Source of the DNA: an uncultured Clostridia bacterium
Lineage (GTDB): Bacteria; Bacillota; Clostridia; Oscillospirales; Acutalibacteraceae
DNA length: 39,993 nt
Direction: 5' to 3'
NCBI GenBank assembly: GCA_937898195.1
Contig: CALEJD010000010.1
Span: 1-39,993, forward strand
A model generated the notes under the pieces. That model had not been told where the DNA came from, made no database searches, and saw only the letters and a list, made by a program, of their open reading frames with translations. Made by a program: the position numbers and the translations under genes. Shown here piece by piece: positions 1 through 5,785 of this stretch; position 1 is the first letter of the stretch, and every line of letters starts with the position of its first letter.

Positions 1-55
1 GGTGTATGTAAACTCTTTTTGTTCATCCACTACGCTCAGTCCTGTTTCATCTTCA
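1..55. repeat. Terminal direct repeat, left copy (contig circularisation overlap)
   Basis: These 55 bases are identical to the last 55 bases of the window. The repeat lies inside the coding sequence of the YqaJ-like exonuclease, and joining the ends restores one continuous reading frame. An odd length of 55 inside a gene is what a de Bruijn assembler leaves when it walks round a circular or circularly permuted molecule; a biological terminal redundancy is less likely. The unit genome would then be about 39,938 bp. Confidence 0.95.
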
Positions 56-117
56 TTTTCTCTAACTTGTTTATTATGCTCTCGCATATCTCTAAATATT
101 TCGCCCATATCTCCCAT
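1..117 (-). CDS. YqaJ-like phage exonuclease, N-terminal part (continues at 39993)
   Basis: This is the 5' end of the exonuclease gene, cut by the ends of the linear contig. The ATG at 117-115 overlaps the TAA of the ERF gene by one base (TAATG), with an AAGAAGG ribosome site inside the ERF 3' end, so the two are probably translationally coupled. The frame reads MGDMGEIFRDMREHNK and then an ENEDETGL stretch, and continues without a stop into the part ending at 39351; the joined protein is 234 aa. The segment corresponds to the pre-catalytic region of YqaJ nucleases, but the usual N-terminal GGSD-type motif is not visible, so the protein begins later than most family members. Confidence 0.85.
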   Translation of the reverse strand, partial: MGDMGEIFRDMREHNKQVRENEDETGLSVVDEQKEFTYT

Positions 118-647
118 TATTTGCCTTCTTTCTTGCTTGCTCTATAACAATCTCCGCACATACCCCAGCTATTTAAAGCGCCTTTTGTAGTTTTCTTACC
201 GCATTTTGGACATACAGTTTTTTCTAAGCTTAATTCATTGTTTTGTGGTTCTTCTTTATCGTGTTTATTTGTTGTATCCGGGTCTTTAACATCATCTATA
301 CAGAACAAACCATTTAAAGCATATTTACGAGCATAACTTGATGTACTTCCGGTAATTTGTGCGCTATCCATTCCTTTTTTTATTTCTGCTTCTCTTGCCA
401 TAGCTGTACAATGATGTATTTCTTTGTTTGTTTCTGCATCGTATAATGTAGCTATTGCTTTTACATAAAATCTATCACCTAATTGTACTAATTCATCTGA
501 TGTTGTTAATATCGTATTAGTTTCTTTTAATAAAGGCTTAACGGCTTCTAAAATACCTTCTGCTGAGCGATATTTATATTCACCATACGAATTATATTGG
601 TCTTTTGGTGCTTTTAATTTTTGTTGAATTTCTAACAATCTTTTCAT
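117..647 (-). CDS. erf: ERF-family single-strand annealing protein with C-terminal zinc ribbon
   Basis: A 176-aa single-strand DNA annealing protein of the ERF superfamily. The family signature is clear: an N-terminal SYGEYKYRSAEGILEAVKPLL segment of the kind seen in ERF/Sak-type proteins, and near residues 96-118 the hallmark AQITGSTSSYARKYAL followed by LFCIDDVKDPD. The C-terminus (about residues 146-168) adds a CPKC...CGDC zinc-ribbon-like pair. By family knowledge it anneals complementary strands in phage recombination and replication, working with a 5'-3' exonuclease, here the YqaJ-like gene that overlaps its stop codon. The ATG at 647 follows a GGGAG ribosome site. It lies in the unit headed by the promoter at 782-810. 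Confident family call. Confidence 0.92.
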   Translation of the reverse strand: MKRLLEIQQKLKAPKDQYNSYGEYKYRSAEGILEAVKPLLKETNTILTTSDELVQLGDRFYVKAIATLYDAETNKEIHHCTAMAREAEIKKGMDSAQITGSTSSYARKYALNGLFCIDDVKDPDTTNKHDKEEPQNNELSLEKTVCPKCGKKTTKGALNSWGMCGDCYRASKKEGK

Positions 648-657
648 AATCTACTCC

Positions 658-753
658 CTATATTAAACTCTCTAATAAACTTGCTACAATAAACAAAATT
701 GTTACAAATACCCATATCATATATGGATATTTATTAAAAAATTTTTCTAACAT
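658..753 (-). CDS. Small single-pass membrane peptide (31 aa)
   Basis: A short reading frame, MLEKFFNKYPYMIWVFVTIL..., ending ...LLESLI. The centre (about residues 11-27) is one hydrophobic membrane helix with a charged N-terminus. The ATG follows AAGAGG at good spacing, and the frame sits between the promoter at 782-810 and the ERF gene, filling the gap exactly. Function unknown; small membrane peptides of this kind are common in phage early regions. Confidence 0.6.
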   Translation of the reverse strand: MLEKFFNKYPYMIWVFVTILFIVASLLESLI

Positions 754-781
754 AACTAATACCTCTTTTCTATTTGTTTAA

Positions 782-810
782 ATTATACATTAAATAATTT
801 TATTTGTAAA
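782..810 (-). promoter_or_regulatory. Early promoter (TTTACA-N17-TATAAT) for the erf/yqaJ unit
   Basis: On the minus strand, -35 TTTACA (810-805) and -10 TATAAT (787-782) are separated by exactly 17 bases. Predicted start is near 775, just ahead of the small membrane peptide and erf. The -35 region carries the 13-base motif (plus-strand TTTGTAAATACTT) shared by five promoters in this genome. The rest of the gap (754-933) is non-coding; it holds a weak CGCA/UGCG hairpin and a GCGTTTTAAG motif seen again near 3518. Confidence 0.8.
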
Positions 811-933
811 TACTTTTTTAAAAATAATTTTTAGAGCGCACAGAATGCGTTTTAAGGCGTGTTTAATTTTAAAATGATAAATTATACATAAATTTGATTT
901 TGTCCACTTTAAAATTAATCCTCGTGCTTCTAG

Positions 934-1047
934 TTATACTTTTAATTTAATTGCTAGTTGTTTAATTTTTTCTTCGTACTCTTCTGATGTTTTACAAGTT
1001 TGCTGTAGTTTTCTTTTTTCTTGTTCATAAATCTGCCATTTGTTCAT
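934..1047 (-). CDS. Small charged coiled-coil protein (37 aa) downstream of DnaB
   Basis: Reads MNKWQIYEQEKRKLQQTCK... and ends ...EEYEEKIKQLAIKLKV. It begins 3 bases after the helicase stop codon with a GGAGTATTAAAT leader, so it is part of that operon. The sequence is an amphipathic charged helix. Very similar short proteins starting with a xKWEIYExEKRKL-type sequence recur beside replication genes in many low-GC phages as far as I recall; no function is known to me. Confidence 0.7.
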   Translation of the reverse strand: MNKWQIYEQEKRKLQQTCKTSEEYEEKIKQLAIKLKV

Positions 1048-1049
1048 AT

Positions 1050-2261
1050 TTAATACTCCTTTATCCTTTGTGTCGCTAAATCAAAATACAATTTAATTGA
1101 CTTATTACTTTCGCCGTGCCTATTTTTGGCTATTACTAAATCTAGTTCAGTAGGATCAATGTTTTTGTTATAAACTCCGGGTCTATGTGCAAATAATACA
1201 AAATCTGCGTCTTGTTCTATTGCTCCACTCTCTCTTATATCACTTAATACCGGTGTTTTATCTTGCCTGTCTTTTAAACTTCTATTAAGTTGTACCAAAA
1301 CTAATATAGGTATATTTAATTCAGTAGCTATCAACTTAATATTTCTTGATATGTTTGTAGTTTTTTCATAAAGTGATTTGTTATTATATCCCTGTAAAAG
1401 TCCTAAATAATCGATAATCACAAAGTCTAATTGTGTTTTCTTCTGTTGTCTTATATATGTTTTTAATTTTTCGCAGCTTAATCCATAATCACAAACTACA
1501 TTTAATTTCATGTTTTTTAACTGCTCTAAACCCTCTTTATATGTTTGCATTTCTTCATAATTAAAACCAAAAGTTCTGTATTTTAAAGCATTTAAACCCT
1601 TATTCATACATACAACTCTATTTTGCAATTGTTCAATGGGCATTTCAAGACTAAAATATAATACTGTCTTACCCTGCAAACAAAATTGTCTAGCTAAATT
1701 TAATGCTAGCGATGTTTTACCTGTACCTGTTGAACCACCTAGCGCAATATAATCACCTCCCATAAAAGAGCCTATACTATTATCAATTTTTTTTATATTT
1801 GTCATCAAAGCACTTTCAGCTCTTTTAACATAACTTTCTATATATTTATCGACTCCTTCACCTATTTGCTTTATTTTATTTTCATTAAATTTTAATTTTT
1901 CTTTTAGTTCCGATATATTTTTAAAATCTTTTTTGGTTTTGGCTTGTTGAATTAACTCGTCAAAATACCTATCTGCAAGCATTTTGCAATATTTTTCTGT
2001 GTTTACTGTTAATGACGCAATATTTGTAATATCCACTAAGCGCACATAAACATCATTATTTTGCATTGTTTCAGCTATTAGCACAATATCTACAAAATTT
2101 CCATTATAATAAAGTTCTTTTGCACATTCAAATATTGCTGAATTAATTGCGTCTTTAAAATATCTTTTGTCTAAATTTTCTATAACATAGCTTTGTTTAG
2201 TTTCATTTAACATTAAATTTAAAACATTTAATTCAATATCTATTTCATTAGACATACTCAT
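1050..2261 (-). CDS. dnaB: Replicative DNA helicase, DnaB-like
   Basis: A 403-aa DnaB/RecA-fold helicase. The N-terminal domain (about 1-100) is the DnaB type; the C-terminal motor has Walker A GGSTGTGKTS near residue 174, the SLEMP motif H1a, Walker B FVIIDYLGLL near 281, and a DIRESGAIEQDADFV segment typical of DnaB motif H4. It would unwind the fork and recruit host primase. Two in-frame ATGs lie at 2261 and 2255 after GGAG; the first is used here. The start overlaps the end of the candidate loader gene, suggesting coupling. It is shorter than bacterial DnaB (about 450-470 aa), as usual for phage versions. Confidence 0.95.
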   Translation of the reverse strand: MSMSNEIDIELNVLNLMLNETKQSYVIENLDKRYFKDAINSAIFECAKELYYNGNFVDIVLIAETMQNNDVYVRLVDITNIASLTVNTEKYCKMLADRYFDELIQQAKTKKDFKNISELKEKLKFNENKIKQIGEGVDKYIESYVKRAESALMTNIKKIDNSIGSFMGGDYIALGGSTGTGKTSLALNLARQFCLQGKTVLYFSLEMPIEQLQNRVVCMNKGLNALKYRTFGFNYEEMQTYKEGLEQLKNMKLNVVCDYGLSCEKLKTYIRQQKKTQLDFVIIDYLGLLQGYNNKSLYEKTTNISRNIKLIATELNIPILVLVQLNRSLKDRQDKTPVLSDIRESGAIEQDADFVLFAHRPGVYNKNIDPTELDLVIAKNRHGESNKSIKLYFDLATQRIKEY

Positions 2262-2505
2262 ACATCTCCTGTATTTGTGTAATACTATCTCTGTTTATCA
2301 ATTTTAATAGAAATGCGGGGCTCGGCGCAAATTTTAAACTATCATAGGATTTAATTAAATCAATCCATAACTGGTTATAAGTTTTCTTATAAGGTAGTGT
2401 AGCGGGCAATACTATTTCATAAGCTTCTTTTCTTGCTTTTATATTTTTTTCTGTAAAATCTTCGTATAACAAAACTAATTTTTCAATAAATTCTTGTCTG
2501 TTCAT
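2248..2505 (-). CDS. Candidate helicase-loader-like protein (85 aa)
   Basis: A small helical protein starting MNRQEFIEKLVLLYEDF, with a W-I-D-L-I...Y segment and a FAPSPAFLLKLI segment at the C-terminus. This layout (helical, ending in a PPSxxEL-like stretch, placed directly before and overlapping dnaB) recalls the G39P-type helicase loader/inhibitor family (PF11417), but the sequence match I can see is weak. GGAGATAAAA precedes the ATG. The position between the replication-organiser-like gene and dnaB supports a role in helicase loading; this is inference. Confidence 0.6.
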   Translation of the reverse strand: MNRQEFIEKLVLLYEDFTEKNIKARKEAYEIVLPATLPYKKTYNQLWIDLIKSYDSLKFAPSPAFLLKLINRDSITQIQEMYEYV

Positions 2506-2507
2506 TT

Positions 2508-3122
2508 TTATCTCCTTATCATTTCTAATAATTTATCTTTATTTGATTCTTTATTTTCATACTCATCTAACCAACATTCTTGATTTAACCAAGTAGCAGG
2601 ATGTTTGATGTACTGTTTTTCAGTTTTTTTAATTTCTATCTCTTTTAAATAGTTTTCTAATCCATCCATTAATTTTTCAAAAGAAACTTTTTTTAATGCT
2701 TTTTTAAAAGAAATTAATGCTTTGGTTTTTGACTTTTTATTAGGATATTTATTATAAAAATTATTAAATAAATTATCTATATATATATCTTTATCTATAT
2801 CTATATCTTTATCTACAACTTGATTAGGTTCTTGATTTACATCTTGATTAGCATCTTGATTTTCAAGTTGATTTTCATCTTGATTTTTTTTCTTGTTATT
2901 ACTGGGTTTTCTACCTGAGCCATTTCTTGCACCACCCCAATTATCAAATATTTTTATATCCACAAATGACTCTAAATTATCATTTATTAATTCATCATCT
3001 GTATAAATAATTTTATTATTTACTATTGCTTCATAAATATTTTCTTTAGGACAGTTTAAACGTAATAAAATTTCTAGTTTACGTTTATCAATTACTATTT
3101 TTTGCGTATTTTTATATTGCAT
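2508..3122 (-). CDS. Replication-organiser-like phage protein with NQ-rich linker
   Basis: A 204-aa protein in two parts joined by a low-complexity linker. Residues 1-60 form a small basic/helical domain; GGARNGSGRK at about 64-73 resembles the GGARxGAGRP element common in phage replication proteins. Residues 80-118 are a degenerate N-Q/D-I-D repeat, visible in the DNA as imperfect repeats. The C-terminal 80 residues (FYNKYPNKKSKTKALISFKKAL ... HPATWLNQECW) match the FWxxYPxKxxKxxAxxAWxK / HPATWLNxxRWxD domain found at the end of phage replisome-organiser proteins. It probably binds the origin or recruits helicase. GAGGAG precedes the ATG, and the leader contains the structured RNA at 3188-3266. 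Confidence 0.8.
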   Translation of the reverse strand: MQYKNTQKIVIDKRKLEILLRLNCPKENIYEAIVNNKIIYTDDELINDNLESFVDIKIFDNWGGARNGSGRKPSNNKKKNQDENQLENQDANQDVNQEPNQVVDKDIDIDKDIYIDNLFNNFYNKYPNKKSKTKALISFKKALKKVSFEKLMDGLENYLKEIEIKKTEKQYIKHPATWLNQECWLDEYENKESNKDKLLEMIRR

Positions 3123-3127
3123 TTTAT

Positions 3128-3173
3128 CTCCTCTTATTAGGAGTATATTAATTTAGCTAAAAATAATACACTC
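3128..3173 (-). promoter_or_regulatory. Leader hairpin and alternative Shine-Dalgarno-sequestering pairing
   Basis: Directly upstream of the replication-organiser gene, GAGUGUAUUA (3173-3164) pairs with UAAUAUACUC (3150-3141), ten pairs including one G-U. The last three bases of that stem plus one more (CUCC, 3143-3140) can instead pair with GGAG (3131-3128) of the ribosome site. The two pairings exclude each other, which is the usual layout of a translational on/off switch. Inference from sequence only. Confidence 0.45.
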
Positions 3174-3187
3174 TTGATATGTATTTA

Positions 3188-3266
3188 TCTTGAATAAAAA
3201 GTAGGAACAAAATGTTCAAGAACCATTCTTTCAATATCGGGAGCTACCACAATATCTAGTTCCTAC
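3188..3266 (-). ncRNA. Structured 5'-leader RNA: three-way junction plus pseudoknot (copy A)
   Basis: Minus-strand RNA beginning at about +1 of the promoter at 3271-3299. P1 is GUAGGAAC (3266-3259) with GUUCCUAC (3208-3201). P2 is AUAUUG with CGAUAU. Then come GAAAG (3232-3228) and P3 AAUG/CAUU (3227-3224 with 3214-3211) closing a 9-base loop. The loop's UCUUGAA (3221-3215) pairs with UUCAAGA (3194-3188) just past P1, forming a pseudoknot. P1 is followed by UUUUUA, so part of it could also act as an attenuator. The same architecture with different paired bases occurs upstream of both plus-strand HNH genes. Confidence 0.65.
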
Positions 3267-3270
3267 CCTT

Positions 3271-3299
3271 ATTATATTACAACATTTATTTTTTGTAAA
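3271..3299 (-). promoter_or_regulatory. Promoter (TTTACA-N17-TATAAT) upstream of structured leader
   Basis: Minus strand: -35 TTTACA at 3299-3294, 17-base spacer, -10 TATAAT at 3276-3271. The predicted transcript begins near 3264-3266, at the first bases of stem P1 of the structured RNA. It would drive the replication-organiser, loader and dnaB genes. The -35 overlaps the end of the superinfection-immunity gene. Confidence 0.75.
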
Positions 3300-3491
3300 C
3301 TATTTATTTGTAATACACGCCCATACAAAACATAGCAACCATACAACCAGCGTCCAGCCTAAAAATAAGTTTAAAAATAAAATAGGTATAGTCATTATAC
3401 TTCTTTTTTGTATTGCAATAAAGCTAGGAAGCAAATAAAAATAAGCAATAATGATAATCCATATTACTGTGTCAAAAGTTGTTGGTTCCAT
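3300..3491 (-). CDS. imm: Superinfection immunity protein, Imm-like membrane protein
   Basis: A 63-aa protein with two hydrophobic helices (about 8-28 and 36-60). The sequence YFYLLPSFIAIQKRS ... IPILFLNLFLGWT followed by LVVWLLCFVWA fits the superinfection-immunity family (PF14373), whose conserved core is LP..IA..R......I...N...GWT..GW...LVWA. T4 Imm, the family's namesake, sits in the inner membrane and blocks DNA injection by later phages; the same role is inferred here. AGAAGG precedes the ATG. Expression early in infection fits its position among early genes. Confidence 0.82.
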   Translation of the reverse strand: MEPTTFDTVIWIIIIAYFYLLPSFIAIQKRSIMTIPILFLNLFLGWTLVVWLLCFVWACITNK

Positions 3492-3605
3492 TCTAATACC
3501 TTCTTTCTTTAAATTGCGTTTTAAGCGTTGTTTTTTCTTAAAACATATAAAACTATATTTTTTGTATTTAACCCCGTCTTATTTTTTATTCTAGCGCGCT
3601 TAAAA
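3492..3605. other. Non-coding gap with inverted repeat and GCGTTTTAAG motif
   Basis: No gene is seen here. On the plus strand GTTTTAAG (3518-3525) and CTTAAAAC (3537-3544) form an exact 8-base inverted repeat separated by 11 bases. The sequence around it (TGCGTTTTAAGCGTTG) resembles TGCGTTTTAAGGCGTG near 848-863, and a related CGCGCTTAAAAT lies near 3596. These could be operator sites, but only the sequence resemblance supports that. Confidence 0.35.
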
Positions 3606-3761
3606 TTAATTTTTATCGTCTATCATTTCTTGCGGAATTACATTTACATATTCAGGCGTATTTATTTCGATTAATTTATCGAGTTTTTCACTAATTTGTT
3701 TTGTTGCCAACGTTATCTGTACTAAAATTATTGCAAATATCATAGCTATTATTGCTTTCAT
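3606..3761 (-). CDS. Small N-anchored membrane protein (51 aa)
   Basis: Start chosen at the ATG at 3761 because AAGGAG lies seven bases upstream; an upstream in-frame start would lack this. Reads MKAIIAMIFAIILVQITLA then ...TKQISEKLDKLIEINTPEYVNV. Residues 2-19 are a hydrophobic anchor or signal-like helix, the rest is a short soluble tail. It overlaps the preceding gene out of frame by about 70 bases. Function unknown. Confidence 0.6.
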   Translation of the reverse strand: MKAIIAMIFAIILVQITLATKQISEKLDKLIEINTPEYVNVIPQEMIDDKN

Positions 3762-3900
3762 CTTCTTTCTCCTTATATTCATTACATATTTCATCGTGAT
3801 ATATCTTGCACATTTTTTCTATGCCTGCAAAAACGCAGGTTTTATTCATATTCTCGTTTTTTGTATAATTTATGCACTTATAAGGTATTTGTATTTCCAT
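3691..3900 (-). CDS. Small cysteine-containing early protein (69 aa)
   Basis: Starts MEIQIPYKCINYTKNENMNK and carries five scattered cysteines (C at about residues 9, 22, 31, 39 and 56). The pattern does not match a zinc finger I can name. A GGAGG ribosome site lies four bases before the ATG at 3900; a GTG one codon upstream is too close to it. The start overlaps the stop of the previous gene (TGATG). The long overlap with the next gene is unusual, so one of the two could be over-called. Unknown function. Confidence 0.55.
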   Translation of the reverse strand: MEIQIPYKCINYTKNENMNKTCVFAGIEKMCKIYHDEICNEYKEKEDESNNSYDICNNFSTDNVGNKTN

Positions 3901-4100
3901 CACACCTCCATATCTAAAAATTGCCCTATAATCTTTTTATCTTCATCAATCATTGTTTGCAATTCTCTTGCTTGCTCTGTTTCACCACTGCTCATTAATT
4001 CCCATTTTAAAGCGTCTTGATGAGCATTGAGTTTTGATTTGTAAACAAGGTATTTTTCAACTGTATTAATTATTTGTCTATTTGTTAATCGTTGTACCAT
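3900..4100 (-). CDS. Small helical early protein (66 aa)
   Basis: Reads MVQRLTNRQIINTVEKYLVYKS... through ...ELQTMIDEDKKIIGQFLDMEV and looks all-helical. AGGGG lies nine bases before the ATG at 4100; a GTG at 4106 is an alternative start but sits too near that site. It overlaps the coiled-coil gene upstream by 23 bases and the next gene by one. No family recognised. Confidence 0.6.
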   Translation of the reverse strand: MVQRLTNRQIINTVEKYLVYKSKLNAHQDALKWELMSSGETEQARELQTMIDEDKKIIGQFLDMEV

Positions 4101-4629
4101 TTTCACTATCCCCTAAAACCTCGTTAATTTTATCTACAATTTTTATATACTTTTCTTCATAATTGCATAATCTTTCGAATGTAAATTCAGATTGAGAAAT
4201 AGCCTTGTCCGAAACTGGTTTTTGTTCGTTGATTATTTCTCTTATTTCTTCAAGTGTTTGTTTGTATTTGCCTAAGAGCTTTTCAGTTTGTTCAAGACCT
4301 ATACAGAATGCTTTTGCTACTTCTTTTTGAACTGTTAATTCACTTCTTAAACTAACACATTCTCTATATAAATCCTGTCCGATTGTTTTATGTTCTTCTG
4401 CCAGTTTGTGATTTATTTCCCTTAGTTTTTCGTTTTCTTTATTTGCTTGTTCTAATTCTCTTGAAAAAACAGTAAGTTTTTTATCTGCAATATCTAACTT
4501 TTTCATTAAGTTTGCATTTTCTTCTATTTTTCTATCTTGATAATCATTAAACTTTTTTTGTAATTCGATATTTTTATTTGTCAAATCTCTTATAATATTT
4601 TGTTGTTCTTCTCTTAAATCACTAAACAT
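4078..4629 (-). CDS. Coiled-coil protein of unknown function (183 aa)
   Basis: Residues 1-95 are a long charged coiled coil (LREEQQNIIRDLTNKNIELQ ... ELEQANKENEKLREINHKL), followed by a further helical part. No enzyme motif is visible. The ATG follows GAGGTGGAAA and lies within the end of the upstream gene (8-base overlap), so it belongs to the early operon headed by the promoter at 5730-5758. Function not predictable. Confidence 0.7.
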   Translation of the reverse strand: MFSDLREEQQNIIRDLTNKNIELQKKFNDYQDRKIEENANLMKKLDIADKKLTVFSRELEQANKENEKLREINHKLAEEHKTIGQDLYRECVSLRSELTVQKEVAKAFCIGLEQTEKLLGKYKQTLEEIREIINEQKPVSDKAISQSEFTFERLCNYEEKYIKIVDKINEVLGDSENGTTINK

Positions 4630-5071
4630 TTTCCACCTCGCTAATCTTTTGTAGGATTTGTTTTGCTAATCCACGTCTATAACAACCATTTAACCCTTCT
4701 GTATCGGCAATTTCAATATTGTGTTCTGCAATCTCTTGTATTTCAGCAAGAATTTTTTTGTAATTATCAAACTTATTGCATAAATCTTCGATACAGCATT
4801 GTAATTCGTCCAAATTATCAGGACATCTGTCATCATATCTAAAACCACAAGTTGATATATCACTAATAAAATCACTTATCTCTTCTTCTAATTCTTTTGA
4901 TTTTTCAAAATCATCATCAGAATAATCAAACGGATAATCCTCAATTTCTTTACCCAAACAATAAAGCAACGCTGCGGAATATCCTATTTTGTACCAATAG
5001 TTATCACGATTTTTTACTTCGGTTAAGCCCATTTGCGTAAATTTATTTTCAATTTCTTCTTCGCTTCTCAT
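4622..5071 (-). CDS. Acidic early protein of unknown function (149 aa)
   Basis: An acidic protein with a DYPFDYSDDDFEKSKELEEE stretch at about 41-60 and scattered cysteines (CGFRYDDRCPDNLDEL, then CCIEDLCNKFDNYK). I recognise no domain. Strong negative charge is frequent in phage proteins that mimic DNA, but that is only a possibility. The ATG at 5071 overlaps the stop of the upstream gene (ATGA) and has GTGAGG ahead of it. Confidence 0.65.
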   Translation of the reverse strand: MRSEEEIENKFTQMGLTEVKNRDNYWYKIGYSAALLYCLGKEIEDYPFDYSDDDFEKSKELEEEISDFISDISTCGFRYDDRCPDNLDELQCCIEDLCNKFDNYKKILAEIQEIAEHNIEIADTEGLNGCYRRGLAKQILQKISEVENV

Positions 5072-5235
5072 TGTGCCTCACTTTCTAAAACCGTTTTCGT
5101 TATTCTCAAAATAGTATCAATATCAATTTTCTTTTTATTGTGTTGTTTTAGCGTTTCGCAAATATATTGTATTGTCATTAAAGCATAAGCAAGTTTTATA
5201 ATAATTAAACCTGCTTCCTTATCTTCCGTTTTTAT
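5068..5235 (-). CDS. Small early protein with probable ATA start (55 aa)
   Basis: The frame is open from 5235 and ends in the ATGA overlap with the next gene. No ATG, GTG or TTG lies near its beginning. An ATA at 5235-5233 sits where an ATGA-type overlap with the preceding gene's stop would be (ATAA), with AAAAAGG five bases upstream, so ATA is the likely start; the protein then reads (M)KTEDKEAGLIIIKLAYAL. An internal ATG at 5178 (36 aa) has no ribosome site. Helical, function unknown. Confidence 0.5.
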   Translation of the reverse strand: MKTEDKEAGLIIIKLAYALMTIQYICETLKQHNKKKIDIDTILRITKTVLESEAQ

Positions 5236-5372
5236 TTAAGCCTTTTTAATTCTATGATTTTAATCCTTAAGTCATATATTAAATCAACTATTATAAAGCA
5301 CATAACTATACAAGCTAATAACATTAACAATCCTAAAAATAATAAAGTTGTACTCATTGCAAATATTTTCAT
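5232..5372 (-). CDS. Small membrane protein (46 aa)
   Basis: Reads MKIFAMSTTLLFLGLLMLLA, continues as CIVMCFIIVDLIYD, then a basic RLKIIELKRLK-type tail (residues about 36-46). One long membrane helix spans about residues 8-32. The ATG overlaps the stop of the upstream gene (ATGA), indicating coupling within a chain of small early genes. Unknown function; a membrane-targeted anti-host peptide is conceivable. Confidence 0.6.
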   Translation of the reverse strand: MKIFAMSTTLLFLGLLMLLACIVMCFIIVDLIYDLRIKIIELKRLK

Positions 5373-5539
5373 TCTTTCTCACTTTCAAGCCATTGTTTCA
5401 AAAATTCCTTACAAATTATTTCTTGCGGTTCGCATTTATTTTGAAATGGGCAATAATCGCAGTATGTGGCAGTTATTTTTGTAAATTCTTTCGCCATCTC
5501 ATCAATACTCATTGATTTTATTTTTTCGTAGTTATTCAT
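5369..5539 (-). CDS. Small four-cysteine protein (56 aa), common phage type
   Basis: Reads MNNYEKIKSMSIDEMAKEF and then YCDYCPFQNKC ... IICKEFLKQWLESE. The pattern of MSIDEMA, CxxCP, C, C and a C-terminal FLKQWLExE matches a small protein widespread in phages of low-GC bacteria as I know it; the cysteines probably bind zinc. Its function is not established. The ATG overlaps the stop of the preceding gene (ATGA). Confidence 0.7.
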   Translation of the reverse strand: MNNYEKIKSMSIDEMAKEFTKITATYCDYCPFQNKCEPQEIICKEFLKQWLESEKE

Positions 5540-5706
5540 CTTACCTCCGATATAAATCTAAATTCACCATTCAAATCAAAAATTTCTTTATCTAAATCTT
5601 TAAGAATTTTTTCGCATCTTTTTAAAGTTTTTTTTGGTTCGTCCACCGGTTTAGTATTAGCCCAGCAAGTATAAACATCTTGATTAGGTAAGCTAATTTT
5701 TTTCAT
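5536..5706 (-). CDS. First gene of early operon, small protein (56 aa)
   Basis: Reads MKKISLPNQDVYTCWANTKP then ...EPKKTLKRCEKILKDLDKEI. It begins after AAGGAG and about 20 bases from the predicted start of the promoter at 5730-5758, so it should be made very early. Basic N-terminus, helical C-terminus. No family recognised. Its stop overlaps the next start by four bases. Confidence 0.65.
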   Translation of the reverse strand: MKKISLPNQDVYTCWANTKPVDEPKKTLKRCEKILKDLDKEIFDLNGEFRFISEVR

Positions 5707-5729
5707 AACTAATATCTCCTTTTTATTAA

Positions 5730-5758
5730 ATTATATACTAAAAAATTTTATTTGTAAA
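5730..5758 (-). promoter_or_regulatory. Early promoter (TTTACA-N17-TATAAT)
   Basis: Minus strand: -35 TTTACA at 5758-5753, 17-base spacer, -10 TATAAT at 5735-5730. It carries the shared 13-base motif (plus-strand TTTGTAAATACTT at 5751-5763). It closely resembles the promoter at 782-810, down to the TATTAGTTATG that ends both leaders. It lies divergent from, and partly back to back with, the rusA promoter. Confidence 0.82.
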
Positions 5759-5785
5759 TACTTTTTATTAAATTTATTTTTATTG

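Noticed and set aside
1..55. Biological terminal repeat or phage attachment site
   Set aside because: The 55-base identity lies inside one reading frame that is continuous on joining, as expected from assembly overlap of a circular or permuted genome.
2760..2890. Direct-repeat iteron cluster or CRISPR-like array
   Set aside because: The degenerate repeats are in frame and simply encode the NQ/DI-rich linker of the replication protein; no regular spacers. They could still double as an origin, but nothing shows it.
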